From Pseudomonas sp. MYb185 (GTDB lineage: Bacteria > Pseudomonadota > Gammaproteobacteria > Pseudomonadales > Pseudomonadaceae), in NCBI RefSeq assembly GCF_002979975.1, contig NZ_PCQD01000007.1, positions 62,001 to 126,000 of the forward strand: a DNA stretch of 64,000 bases, in the 5' to 3' direction. The position numbers and the translations under genes were made by a program. Positions 46,234 to 55,138 of this stretch are shown here, one piece after another (positions within the stretch are counted from its first letter, which is position 1; every line of letters starts with the position of its first letter). The notes under the pieces are model-generated. The model did not search any database, had not been told where the DNA came from, and saw nothing but the letters and a program-made list of their open reading frames with translations.

Positions 46234-46973
46234 GGGCCAGCCTCAACACCTTTGGCATGGACGATGCGGTGGAGTCTCTGCAGCAGCTCAAGGGGAACGC
46301 GCCAACGCATGCCTTGGTCCAGGTGCTGAACAACATGGCCACGGATGCTATCGCACCGCTGCAGGCCGAAGCGGCCTCGGTGTTCGATCGCCCCACACCG
46401 TTCACCCTGAACGCATTCCGTATCGACTACGCCAAGCCGAGTTCGCTGGAGGCGGCGGTGTCGGTCAAGGATGAGAAGTCGGGCAGCTCGAAGGGGCAGG
46501 CACCGGAGGCGTGGTTCGAGCCGCAGGTGTACGGCGGTGAGCGGCAGCTCAAGGCATCCGAGAAGTGGTTGCGCCAGGCGGGGATACTGCCGGCGGGTCT
46601 TTATGCTGTGCCAGGCCCGGGGGCGCGGCTGGACGCCTACGGCAACATGAGCCGGGGCCATATCCAGCAACTGCTGTCGGGGCTCAAGGCGTTCGACCTG
46701 TCCGGCTCCGATCACAACGCGACGGACAGCAAGCGTTCCCAAGCCAAGGGCCATGCTCGCGCCTTCTTCGTGCTGCGGCGTGGCAAGCGGGCGCTGGGTA
46801 TTGCCGAGCGGCGCGGCAAGACAATGCAACTGGTGTTGATCTTCGTGCGTGAACCGAACTACGCGCCGCGCTTCGACTTCCACAAGGTGGTGCGACAGAT
46901 CGCGGAGAACGATGCGCTGTTCGAGTCGTACGTTGACGAGGCGTTGGCCACGGCCCTGCGGCGTGGGTGGTAA
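46230..46973 (+). CDS. Phage structural-type protein of unknown function
   Basis: A 247-residue protein starting at GTG. The start RASLNTFGMDDAVESLQQLK, the RPTPFTLNAFRIDYAKPS segment and the end FDFHKVVRQIAENDALFESY with VDEALATALRRGW resemble proteins encoded near tail or head-completion genes of lambda-like prophages (minor-tail Z-like layout). It lies between holin and terminase, an unusual place for a tail gene. Role is not assigned. Confidence 0.6.
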   Translation: MRASLNTFGMDDAVESLQQLKGNAPTHALVQVLNNMATDAIAPLQAEAASVFDRPTPFTLNAFRIDYAKPSSLEAAVSVKDEKSGSSKGQAPEAWFEPQVYGGERQLKASEKWLRQAGILPAGLYAVPGPGARLDAYGNMSRGHIQQLLSGLKAFDLSGSDHNATDSKRSQAKGHARAFFVLRRGKRALGIAERRGKTMQLVLIFVREPNYAPRFDFHKVVRQIAENDALFESYVDEALATALRRGW

Positions 46974-47099
46974 CCCTGCGGGATAAGTTGATGCGATCCG
47001 TTCGCATTTGCGGAAAGGCAGCCGGGGGCCCCTGGAGGATCGACCCGCCAAGGGTAATTCGAACCGTGTTTTCGTACTAGCGGCTGGGTCTGGAGGTTA

Positions 47100-47146
47100 G
47101 TTAACAGGGTTAATTCTGTTAACTGTCAGTGGTTTACGGTTAACAG
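47100..47146. repeat. GTTAACAG repeat cluster upstream of terminase
   Basis: GTTAACAG at 47100-47107, its inverted copy CTGTTAAC at 47116-47123 and a third direct copy at 47139-47146, the last ending eight bases before the terminase small subunit start. They could be terminase recognition (cosB-like) sites or operators. Confidence 0.6.
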
Positions 47147-47154
47147 GTGGTGCC

Positions 47155-47733
47155 ATGTCGTCGGTTACCAAGTCTGAATTCGCTGCGCTGATGGGCTGGT
47201 CGCGGGCGTATGTGTCCAAGCTCGGCAAGCAGGAACGGCTGGTGCTGGATGCTGCCGGTAAGGTGCTGGTGGCCGAGACCCAGGCGCTGCTTGATCGTAC
47301 AGCCGACCCCAGCAAAACGGCGGTTGCCGACCGGCATCAGCAGGATCGTATCGAGAAGGGCGTGGGCGCCCATGTCGCTCCAACGGCGCCGGCTGAAGCT
47401 GATCCGGCGCCACCTGCCGGCGGCAAGTACGACTACCAGTCATCCCGCGCCCAGCGCGAACACTACCTGGCACAGCTGGCCGAGAGCGAGGCCCGTAAAG
47501 CGGCGGGGGATCTGGTCGAGCGGGAGGCAGTGGAAGACGCTGCCTTTGCCGCCGGCCGCATGCTGCGCGATCTGGTGCTGGGCTTGCCCAAGCAGATAGC
47601 TCCCAGCTTGGCCGCCATCAGCGACCCTTGGGAGCTGGAACGAACCCTGACAACCCACCTGCGGCGCGTGCTGGAGGATGCCAGCCGCCTGAGTGTGGCC
47701 GACCTGGAGCACGTGCTGAACCCTGAGAAGTGA
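47155..47733 (+). CDS. Terminase small subunit (Nu1-like)
   Basis: A 192-residue protein. The N-terminal winged-helix SVTKSEFAALMGWSRAYVSK and LDAAGKVLVAETQALLDR binds DNA in the Nu1 manner. An Ala/Pro linker leads to a helical part (DYQSSRAQREHYLAQLAESE and VEDAAFAAGRMLRDLVLGLP) that contacts the large subunit. It recognises the packaging site; candidate sites lie directly upstream. Four bases separate it from the large subunit. Confidence 0.88.
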   Translation: MSSVTKSEFAALMGWSRAYVSKLGKQERLVLDAAGKVLVAETQALLDRTADPSKTAVADRHQQDRIEKGVGAHVAPTAPAEADPAPPAGGKYDYQSSRAQREHYLAQLAESEARKAAGDLVEREAVEDAAFAAGRMLRDLVLGLPKQIAPSLAAISDPWELERTLTTHLRRVLEDASRLSVADLEHVLNPEK

Positions 47734-47737
47734 TGCC

Positions 47738-49738
47738 ATGAACCTCAAGTATGCCGACGGTGCCGAGCAGTACCGCTCGGCGTACTGTCGGGGCCTGCAG
47801 CCGGACCCAGAGCTGTGGATCGATGAGTGGGCGGACCAGTACATGCGCATCCCGGCGGACACCGGCGCGGCAGAGCCCGGCCCGTACCGCACCGAGCGCA
47901 CCCCCTATGCCAGGGAGCCCATGCGCTGCCTGTCGCCGGCACACCCGGCCAAGCGCGTGGTGACCAAGGTCGCCTCGCAGATGATGAAAACGCAGATCGC
48001 CCTGAACTGGATCGGCGGCTGCATTCACATGGCCCCGGCCAACATCCTGACGTTGCTGCCCAGCCTGGGGTTGGCCAAGCGCGTCAGTGGCCGGATCGAC
48101 AAGACAGTGAAGGCCACGCCGGTATTGCGTGAGCGCATGGCTGAAGCGCGCTCGCGTGACTCCCGCAACACACTGGATACCAAAGAGTTCGAGGGCGGCA
48201 CCCTGTATGCAACCACCGCCGGCTCCGCAGCCAACCTGGCTGAGCTGGCCGCCCGGTATGTGTACGGCGACGAGATCGACCGTTGGGACGTGAACGTCGA
48301 CAACGAAGGTGACCCGATCGAGCTGGCCGAGACCCGGGGCACGACCTTCGGGCGCAACGCCAAGTTCTATTTTTCCAGCTCGCCCACGATCAAGGGCGTG
48401 TCGCGGATCGATGACCTGTTCATGCAGGGCGACCAGCGGCACTACTACGTGGCTTGCCCCTACTGCGGCGAGCACCAGGTGCTGGAATGGCAGAACCTGA
48501 AATGGTCAGCTGACTACAGCTGGGCCGGGTACCAATGCTGCAACCCTGACTGCAGCGGCAACGGCGCCCTGATCGAGGAGTACCACAAGGAACAACTGCT
48601 GGCTGGCGGGGAATGGCGGGCGCATGCCGAGGGTGATGGCGAGACCGTCAGCTTTACCCTGTCGGCGCTGTATATGCCGCCCGGCTGGCTGGGCTGGACC
48701 GACCTGGCCAAGCAGTACGACAAGGCCGCTGAGGCCATGGCCAAGGGCGACCTGGAACCCATGCAGGTGTTCTACAACACCCGCCTGGCTCTGGTATGGG
48801 ACTCGGCGCAGGAGATGACCAAGGCCGAGGAGTTGAAGGCGCGGGCCGAAGACTACCGGCTCGGCACAGTGCCGGCCTGCGGGTTGATACTCACCGCAGC
48901 GGTGGACACCCAGGGGGATCGCCTGGAACTGATGGTGATCGCCTGGGGTGAAGGCATGGAGCGCTGGGTGGTCGATCACCAGATCATCCAGGGCAGCCCG
49001 TCTGACGAACGCACCTGGAAGGCGCTGGATGAAAGGCTGCAACGCCGGTATCTGCATGCCTCCGGCATAGAGTTGTCTATCCGGGCGACGGCCATCGATT
49101 CCGGCGGTCACCACACCGATGAGGTTTATCAGTTCTGCCGGCTGCGCCGGTGGCGCAACGTGTTTGCCGTCAAAGGCGCCAGTAAGCCTGGACGGCCCGT
49201 CATTGCACAGCGCCCGTCCAAGGTGGACGTGACCTGGAAGGGGACAACCGAGAAGGACGGCGCCGAGCTGTGGCTGCTTGGTACCGACACCGCCAAGGAC
49301 TGGATCTACAACCGTTATGGTTTGTCGGAAGGCCCCGGCACGCTGCACTTCTCCAACGATCTGCCTGACGACTTTTACGACCAGTGCGTAGCGGAACGCA
49401 AGATCACCCGCTACGTGAAAGGCTACAAGCGGCAGGAGTGGGTCAAGGCCAAGGCAGACCGCAACGAAGCGCTGGACCTGCTGGTGTACAACCTGGCCAT
49501 GGCGCAGTACCTGGGCATCCATCGGTACAGCACGCTGGACTGGGACAACCTGCGCGCCGCGTTCACCCAGCGCAGTCTGTTTGCTGAGCCGATCAAGCCC
49601 GCGCCGGAAGCCACAGCCGAGGAAGCGGACGAGCCGCAACCAGAGCAGCAGGCGCTGCGAACACCACCTATCCCCGCTGTCCCGGCCCAGCCGGCCAGAC
49701 GGCGCACATCCCGCAGCGGGTACCTGTCCCGCCGCTAA
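47738..49738 (+). CDS. Terminase large subunit (GpA family)
   Basis: A 666-residue packaging motor of the lambda gpA type. The ATPase part includes the adenine/Walker-A-like SPAHPAKRVVTKVASQMMKT and the Walker B-like AARYVYGDEIDRWD. A zinc-finger-like CPYCGEHQ...CCNPDC segment lies in the middle. The nuclease half has LTAAVDTQGDRLELMVIAWG and AIDSGGHHTDEVYQFC. The C-terminus is Pro/Arg-rich. It cuts and translocates concatemeric DNA into proheads. Confidence 0.95.
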   Translation: MNLKYADGAEQYRSAYCRGLQPDPELWIDEWADQYMRIPADTGAAEPGPYRTERTPYAREPMRCLSPAHPAKRVVTKVASQMMKTQIALNWIGGCIHMAPANILTLLPSLGLAKRVSGRIDKTVKATPVLRERMAEARSRDSRNTLDTKEFEGGTLYATTAGSAANLAELAARYVYGDEIDRWDVNVDNEGDPIELAETRGTTFGRNAKFYFSSSPTIKGVSRIDDLFMQGDQRHYYVACPYCGEHQVLEWQNLKWSADYSWAGYQCCNPDCSGNGALIEEYHKEQLLAGGEWRAHAEGDGETVSFTLSALYMPPGWLGWTDLAKQYDKAAEAMAKGDLEPMQVFYNTRLALVWDSAQEMTKAEELKARAEDYRLGTVPACGLILTAAVDTQGDRLELMVIAWGEGMERWVVDHQIIQGSPSDERTWKALDERLQRRYLHASGIELSIRATAIDSGGHHTDEVYQFCRLRRWRNVFAVKGASKPGRPVIAQRPSKVDVTWKGTTEKDGAELWLLGTDTAKDWIYNRYGLSEGPGTLHFSNDLPDDFYDQCVAERKITRYVKGYKRQEWVKAKADRNEALDLLVYNLAMAQYLGIHRYSTLDWDNLRAAFTQRSLFAEPIKPAPEATAEEADEPQPEQQALRTPPIPAVPAQPARRRTSRSGYLSRR

Positions 49739-49753
49739 CCCAAGGGGCACAAC

Positions 49754-49978
49754 ATGAGCACTGCACAGCAGCGCCTGGACGGTGTCCGGGCACAAATTGC
49801 CGAGGTCCTGGAACAGGGCCAGCGCATGCGCAAGGGCGACCGCGAGCTGCAACGCGCCGAGCTGGCCAGCCTGCGGATGCTGGAAACCGAGTATGCCAAG
49901 CAGGCCCACCGCGAGGCGGCGGCCAAGTCCGGCCGCTCCCGCATCACCCGCCTGCGGCATGGCGGCAAGGGGATCTGA
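49754..49978 (+). CDS. Head-tail joining protein gpW-like
   Basis: A 74-residue helical protein (QRLDGVRAQIAEVLEQGQRM then RELQRAELASLRMLETEYAK) with a basic end. Size and position between large terminase and portal match lambda gpW. Its stop overlaps the portal ATG as TGATG. Confidence 0.75.
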   Translation: MSTAQQRLDGVRAQIAEVLEQGQRMRKGDRELQRAELASLRMLETEYAKQAHREAAAKSGRSRITRLRHGGKGI

Positions 49979-51450
49979 TGAGCAGACACATTTACATCTC
50001 CAAGCGCATCCGCAACAGCTACGAGGGCGCCGGTACCGGCCGTAGGGCCAAGGACTGGGAGGCCCCGGCAGCCGCCATCAACAGCGTTGCCCTGCCGGCG
50101 CTGCCGCTGTTGCGGCGACGCAGCCGGGCAGCGGTACGCAATGACCCCTATGCCGGCGCAGCCATCAGCAAACGGGTCACCAACCTTATCGGTACCGGCA
50201 TCGTGCCGCACCCGCAGATCCAGGATAAGGACGTGCGGGCAGCCCTGCAGGAGCTGTGGGAAGACTGGGTGGACGAGGCGGACGCCGATGGCCGTACCGA
50301 CTTCTACGGCCTGCAGGCGTTGATCGGGCGCATGGTCGAGGAGTCCGGCGAATGCTTCGTCCGGGTCCGCCATCGGCGCGACGAGGATGGGCTGGCGGTG
50401 CCCCTGCAACTGCAGGTGCTGCCGCCGGAGTTCGTCCCCATCGAGCGCAACTTCAAGACCCGGCGCGGCAACATCGTCCGCGCCGGTATCGAGTTCGACG
50501 CCATCGGTCGCCGGGTCGCCTACTGGATGTACCAGCAGAACCCGGGTGACTCCGGCGCGCAACTGACCGGCTACAACACCTTGCACCGGATACCAGCTGA
50601 CCAGGTACTGCACGTTTACGAAGTGCTGGAAGCGGGGCAACTGCGTGGTGTCCCGCGCCTGGCATCCGTGCTGCTGCGCCTCAAGTCGCTGGATAACTAC
50701 GACGACGCCGTACTGTTTCGCCAGGAGGTCAGCAACCTGTTTGCCGGTTTCATCAAGAAGCCATTGCCCGAAGGGCCGCCGCAGGTGGATGCGGTTACTG
50801 GCGAGCCGCTGGTCACTGATCACGATGGCACGCCGATGGCGGCACTCGAACCGGGCTCGATGCATGAGCTGCTGGAAGGGGAGGAGGTGCAGTTCTCCGA
50901 CCCACCCGACGCGGGCAACACCTACATCGACTTCATGCGGCAGCAACTGCAGGCCGCTGCCGTCGGCGTAGAGCTGCCCTATGAACTGCTGACCGGCGAC
51001 ATGAAGGACATCAGCGACCGCGTGCTGCGCATCCTGCTCAACGACTTCCGCCGGCGCATTGAGCAGCTGCAGTTCTCGGTGTACGTGCATCAGCTGTGCC
51101 GACCGGTACGGGCAGTCTGGATGGATGCGGCGGTGCTGTCCGGGGCGATCGACCTGCCGGGTTACGCCGAGCGCAAACAGCGCCGTGCTTATCTGCGCAC
51201 CCGCTGGATACCGCAGGGCTACGCCTACCACCACCCGGTACAGGACGTGCAAGGCAAGGTCCTGGAAATCGGCGCCGGCCTGCTCAGCCGCAGCGAGCAT
51301 GTGCTGCGCACCGGCTACGACGCCGAAGTGATCGACCGGGAAAACGCCCAGGACAACGACCGCGCCCGGGGGCTGGGCCTGTCCTACAAAACCGACACCT
51401 CCAGCCAGCAGGCCGAGGGCAACACCGACAACGAGGAAGACAAACCATGA
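49978..51450 (+). CDS. Portal protein (lambda gpB family)
   Basis: A 490-residue portal. Landmarks: NDPYAGAAISKRVTNLIGTG, IVPHPQIQDKDVRAALQELW, GECFVRVRHRRDEDGLAVPL and the C-terminal VGVELPYELLTGDMKDISDR, typical of the lambda portal family. It forms the dodecameric DNA channel at one capsid vertex. Coupled at both ends (TGATG, ATGA). Confidence 0.95.
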   Translation: MSRHIYISKRIRNSYEGAGTGRRAKDWEAPAAAINSVALPALPLLRRRSRAAVRNDPYAGAAISKRVTNLIGTGIVPHPQIQDKDVRAALQELWEDWVDEADADGRTDFYGLQALIGRMVEESGECFVRVRHRRDEDGLAVPLQLQVLPPEFVPIERNFKTRRGNIVRAGIEFDAIGRRVAYWMYQQNPGDSGAQLTGYNTLHRIPADQVLHVYEVLEAGQLRGVPRLASVLLRLKSLDNYDDAVLFRQEVSNLFAGFIKKPLPEGPPQVDAVTGEPLVTDHDGTPMAALEPGSMHELLEGEEVQFSDPPDAGNTYIDFMRQQLQAAAVGVELPYELLTGDMKDISDRVLRILLNDFRRRIEQLQFSVYVHQLCRPVRAVWMDAAVLSGAIDLPGYAERKQRRAYLRTRWIPQGYAYHHPVQDVQGKVLEIGAGLLSRSEHVLRTGYDAEVIDRENAQDNDRARGLGLSYKTDTSSQQAEGNTDNEEDKP

Positions 51451-52634
51451 AGAAACACTGGCAGCACATCATCGCCATGGCAATGGCCGCTGCGGCCTTG
51501 TTGCCGTGGCGCATCATGAACAAGGGCTCCGGCACCCGCAGCTCAGACGGCAGCTGGTACCGGATCAACAACGCCGCCGAGGGGGATACCAGTCAGCCGC
51601 TGGAGATCGAGATCTACGGCGAGATTGGAGACTGGGGCAAATCGGCTGAGCAGTTCCTGGCTGAACTGAAAAACGCCGACGATGGCCAGCGCCCCATTGT
51701 AATCGCCATCAACAGCATCGGCGGGGAGGTGGGCGACGGGTTCGCCATCCACAACGCCCTGCAGCGCCTGGGCGAACGGGTCACCGCTCGCATTGACGGC
51801 TTCGCCCTCAGTTCGGCTGGCATCGTGGCTATGGGCGCCCACCGGGTGCAGATGCATGACAACGCCATGCTGATGATGCACAACCCCTGGACCTGGGCTG
51901 CCGGTGACAGCGAGGAGTTCCGCAAGATCGCCGACATCATGGATCAGATGGTGGAAGGAATCGTCGCCAGTTTCCAGCACCGCCAGCTGAGTATCGATGA
52001 AGCCGAGCTGCGGCGCATGATCAATGCCGAGACCTGGCTCACCGCCAGCGAAGCCAAGGACATGGGCTTTGTTGACGAGGTGCTCACCGGTACCGGCAGC
52101 GTCAGCAACACCACCAGCCTGCGCATTCTCAACCGCTACCGCAACATGCCGGCGGCGGTGAAGGCGCAGATGGACCAGCAGCCGGATGCAGATCCTGATC
52201 CAGCCCCTGAAGCTGATCCGCCGGCAGAGGAGGAAGACGCACCTGACATGGTAGCCCTGGCTGCTCTGGCCACTGCCGAGTGCGCCAAGGCCGGCATCGC
52301 CAACCATGCCGAGCACGTCATCAAGGCCAGTGGCCTGAAGGATGAAGCCGCCGTGCGGGCCGCTATCAAGCGGGCCAAGGACATCAAGGATCTATGCATC
52401 GTCGCCAAGCAGCTAGATATGGCCGGCGAACTGATCCAGGGCAACGGGTCGGCAGACGAAGCCCGCGCCAAACTCTTCGACAAGATGGTCGCCAACAGCG
52501 GCCAGGTCGAGATCATCAACCACCCCCAGGTGGATGACCAGCCGGCACCCAGTGCCAGGGCAGTCAACCCAGGCGACGTGTATGCCAAGCGTCGTAATCA
52601 GCAACAAGCGGCCTCGAAAGGAGCACGCACATGA
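51447..52634 (+). CDS. ClpP-type prohead protease with scaffold-like tail
   Basis: A 395-residue Clp-fold protease. The catalytic Ser lies in DGFALSSAGIVAMGAHRV and the His in AMLMMHNPWTWAAGD; INSIGGEVGDGFAIHNAL precedes them. The C-terminal third (VAALATAECAKAGIANHAE onward) may work as scaffold. It processes the portal and head proteins during maturation. ATG overlaps the portal stop; its own stop overlaps the decoration gene as ATGA. Confidence 0.92.
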   Translation: MKKHWQHIIAMAMAAAALLPWRIMNKGSGTRSSDGSWYRINNAAEGDTSQPLEIEIYGEIGDWGKSAEQFLAELKNADDGQRPIVIAINSIGGEVGDGFAIHNALQRLGERVTARIDGFALSSAGIVAMGAHRVQMHDNAMLMMHNPWTWAAGDSEEFRKIADIMDQMVEGIVASFQHRQLSIDEAELRRMINAETWLTASEAKDMGFVDEVLTGTGSVSNTTSLRILNRYRNMPAAVKAQMDQQPDADPDPAPEADPPAEEEDAPDMVALAALATAECAKAGIANHAEHVIKASGLKDEAAVRAAIKRAKDIKDLCIVAKQLDMAGELIQGNGSADEARAKLFDKMVANSGQVEIINHPQVDDQPAPSARAVNPGDVYAKRRNQQQAASKGART

Positions 52635-53260
52635 GTATCAAGACCGAAGGCGTACACGCCGGAGAATTCCTCCTTTCGGAGGCCAATGGTTCCCGCAGTC
52701 GCGAGAACATCGTCATTGCCGCCGGTGCTGGGCAGCTCGTCGCCGGTACCGTGCTGGCGATCATCACAGCCGCCAACGCGGTGGTCGCCACCGCCGCGCC
52801 CGGCAACACCGGTGACGGTACGGTGGGCAGCACCTCCGCGCAGAGCGAGGCGGTGTCGGGCGACTACACCTTGATCATTACCAGTGCAGAAGAAGGTGAG
52901 TTCGAGTTGATCGGGCCATCAGGCGGGACGATTGATTCTGGCATGGTCGGGCAGGCATTCAACGCCCTGGGTATTGGTTTCACTGTAACTGCTGGTGAAA
53001 CCGACTTTGCCGATGGCGACAGCTTCACCCTGTCGGTCAACGCCAACCTCGGCGAATACGTCGCCTATGACGCCGACGGCGCCAACGATGGCCGCCGCAC
53101 TGCCTCGGCCATCCTGTACGGCCCGGTGGATGCCACCGACACCGACGTGCTGGCGGTGGGCATTGTCCGCGATGCCGAGGTTATCGCCCGCTTGCTCACC
53201 GGCCTGGATGACAACGGCGTGGACGATCTCGAAGCCCGGGGTCTCGTCATCCGCCCCTGA
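52631..53260 (+). CDS. Head decoration protein (gpD-like) with inserted domain
   Basis: A 209-residue capsid-stabilising protein, about twice lambda gpD. The gpD-like parts are residues 1-57 (EGVHAGEFLLSEANGSRSRE, GTVLAIIT) and 139-209 (GEYVAYDADGANDGRRTASA, DAEVIARL). Residues 58-136 form an inserted beta domain beginning GNTGDGTVG, with GDYTLIITS and ending DFADGDSFTLSV. The same domain type occurs inside the tail protein at 55139. Confidence 0.88.
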   Translation: MSIKTEGVHAGEFLLSEANGSRSRENIVIAAGAGQLVAGTVLAIITAANAVVATAAPGNTGDGTVGSTSAQSEAVSGDYTLIITSAEEGEFELIGPSGGTIDSGMVGQAFNALGIGFTVTAGETDFADGDSFTLSVNANLGEYVAYDADGANDGRRTASAILYGPVDATDTDVLAVGIVRDAEVIARLLTGLDDNGVDDLEARGLVIRP

Positions 53261-53287
53261 TCCACCACCTGGCCTGAACCATTCCAA

Positions 53288-53308
53288 CCTCGCATCAGCG
53301 GGGTTTTT
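53288..53308 (+). terminator. Attenuating terminator before the capsid gene
   Basis: CCTCGC/GCGGGG stem (one wobble), loop ATCA, followed by TTTTT, 20 bases before the capsid start. It may tune the amount of transcript or process mRNA in the head operon. Confidence 0.6.
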
Positions 53309-53327
53309 ATTTGAAGGAGCCTATCCC

Positions 53328-54326
53328 ATGGCTGAGATTTCCATTTTTGAAGATGAAGCGTTCAGCGTTGATACGCTGCTGGCTGTCATCAACGACGAAC
53401 CAGTGATTGCCGGACAGATCGGTCGCTCTGGATTGTTTGAAGAAGAGGGCGTGTCCACCACGACCGTTCAGATCGAGAAGGACGGCACGACCCTGGCACT
53501 GGTCCCTGCTGCCTCCCGTGGCGGCGTTGGCCTCTCGGTGCTGGCTGACAAGCGCAGCCTGATCCCATTCAACACTGTGCACCTGCCGCAGATCTTCAGC
53601 ATCTTGGCTGATGAGATTCAGGGCATCCGCGCAGTGGGCAGCATGACCGAACTGCAATCTGCCCAGCGGGTTGTGCAGCGCCGCTTAGACAAATGCCAGC
53701 AGCAGCTGGACCTGACCCATGAGTTTCAGCGGGTCGGTGCGATCGACGGGCTGGTGATCGATGCTGACGGCAAGTCCACACTGCTGGACATCTACCAACG
53801 CTTCGGTCTGAAGAAGCTCCAGGCGTTCAGCTTCGAGCTGAACAATCCGGAGACGGATGTCAGCGTCAAATGTGTGGAAGCGCTGGACCAGCAGGAGGAC
53901 GCCCTCGGCAACGTCACCGGTACCGGGGCCCGCGCCTGGTGCGGCAAGCTGTTCTGGAACAAGCTCATCTCGCACCCCAAAGTCCGCGATACCTACCTCG
54001 CCAGCGAGGCCGCCAGTGCCCTGCGTGGCGATCGGCGCCTGGCCTTCGAGTTCGGTGGCATCCTGTGGGAGCGCTACCGGGGCAAGCACAACAAGAAACC
54101 GTTCGTTGCTGACGGCGCCGCCAAGCTGGTACCGGAAGGGGTGTCGGGCCTGTTTATCACCGCCTTCGCCCCAGCGGACTATATGGAGACCGTCAACACC
54201 GAGGGCTTGCCGTACTACGCCAAGCTCGAACGCATGCCGTTCGACAAGGGCATCATGGGCGAGGCGCAGTCCAACCCGCTGCACCTGTGCACCAAGCCAC
54301 TGGCCGTGCGCGAGCTGACCATCTGA
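53328..54326 (+). CDS. Major capsid protein (lambda gpE family)
   Basis: A 332-residue HK97-fold capsid protein. Family landmarks are the N-terminal IFEDEAFSVDTLLAVINDEP, IPFNTVHLPQIFSILADEIQ and the C-terminal FAPADYMETVNTEGLPYYAK plus PLHLCTKPLAVRELTI. ATG 53328 is preceded by AAGGAG. A longer frame from 52995 is a shadow of the decoration gene. Confidence 0.95.
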   Translation: MAEISIFEDEAFSVDTLLAVINDEPVIAGQIGRSGLFEEEGVSTTTVQIEKDGTTLALVPAASRGGVGLSVLADKRSLIPFNTVHLPQIFSILADEIQGIRAVGSMTELQSAQRVVQRRLDKCQQQLDLTHEFQRVGAIDGLVIDADGKSTLLDIYQRFGLKKLQAFSFELNNPETDVSVKCVEALDQQEDALGNVTGTGARAWCGKLFWNKLISHPKVRDTYLASEAASALRGDRRLAFEFGGILWERYRGKHNKKPFVADGAAKLVPEGVSGLFITAFAPADYMETVNTEGLPYYAKLERMPFDKGIMGEAQSNPLHLCTKPLAVRELTI

Positions 54327-54328
54327 GC

Positions 54329-54670
54329 ATGGCCAGCTTCGACTCACTGGTGAGCCGGATGGACGCCAAGCTGATGGCCGGCCTCAATGACGGTCGTGTC
54401 GACTACTTCACCGCCAGTGGCCAGCCGCTGGCGGCGGGGATCGAGGCGATCGTCGAGCGGGAGGTCGAGCGGGTGAATGACGTCACCGGCGCGATCGATC
54501 GGCTCATCACCATTTGCGTGCTCAAGTCCCAACTGGGCCAGATCGCTCGCCAGGGCATCTTCCGCAGCAATGCGGATGCGCCCGTTGCGGCGCTGGCCGG
54601 GCGCGACTGGATTGTCGATGGCATCGAGAGCGACGACGGCAGCCTGATTACCTTCTACGTGGTGCCCTGA
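54329..54670 (+). CDS. Head-tail connector FII-like protein
   Basis: A 113-residue protein. The start MASFDSLVSRMDAKLMAGLN and the end GRDWIVDGIESDDGSLITFY resemble lambda gpFII, and it has the same position after the capsid gene. It is predicted to complete the head-tail junction. Confidence 0.7.
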   Translation: MASFDSLVSRMDAKLMAGLNDGRVDYFTASGQPLAAGIEAIVEREVERVNDVTGAIDRLITICVLKSQLGQIARQGIFRSNADAPVAALAGRDWIVDGIESDDGSLITFYVVP

Positions 54671-54671
54671 C

Positions 54672-55112
54672 ATGAGCTTACGAGATATTCAGAGCGAGAT
54701 CATCGCCGCGCTGCAGGCCTTGCTGGCCCCGCTGGGGCAGGTGGAAGAGGGCGATGTGCGAAGCATGTTCGATGCGGACGATGACGGGCTGCCGGATAGC
54801 ATCATCATCCTGCAGCCCGGTGACACTGTCGAACTCACCCAACAGGGCAGTCCGCGCATGCCCGGCAGCCTGCGTGAGCAGGTCACCATCAACCTTATAC
54901 CGGCCACCCGCAAACGGCAGTACGCCGCTGAGCTGCGTGCGTTGCGGCTGGCGATCAAGGTCGCCACCGCAGGGCCCAAGGCTGGGCTGCATGTTCAGGG
55001 CGTCCAGCTTGCAACGTTCGCCACGCAAACCACTGTCCCGCCCGAGCCGGGCAGGCGCTGGGCATTCCATGTCATGCCCCTGCAAATCACTTACGTCCAA
55101 CCGCTCGCCTGA
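54672..55112 (+). CDS. Tail terminator/completion protein (gpU/gpZ-like)
   Basis: A 146-residue protein (LRDIQSEIIAALQALLAPLG, then a beta-rich part ending FHVMPLQITYVQPLA). Position before the tail tube gene and size fit a lambda gpU- or Z-type tail completion protein. Which of the two is not decided. One base separates it from the FII-like gene, and a terminator overlaps its end. Confidence 0.6.
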   Translation: MSLRDIQSEIIAALQALLAPLGQVEEGDVRSMFDADDDGLPDSIIILQPGDTVELTQQGSPRMPGSLREQVTINLIPATRKRQYAAELRALRLAIKVATAGPKAGLHVQGVQLATFATQTTVPPEPGRRWAFHVMPLQITYVQPLA

Positions 55113-55122
55113 GCGGTTTTTT
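55100..55122 (+). terminator. Terminator overlapping the end of the tail completion gene
   Basis: ACCGCTC/GAGCGGT stem, loop GCCT, followed by TTTTT; the stop codon TGA lies inside the hairpin. Confidence 0.75.
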
Positions 55123-55138
55123 ACATCAGGAGATCACC

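Noticed and set aside
48506-51300. Long leftward frames opposite terminase and portal genes
   Set aside because: The plus-strand genes form a canonical head module; the reverse frames have no family signal.
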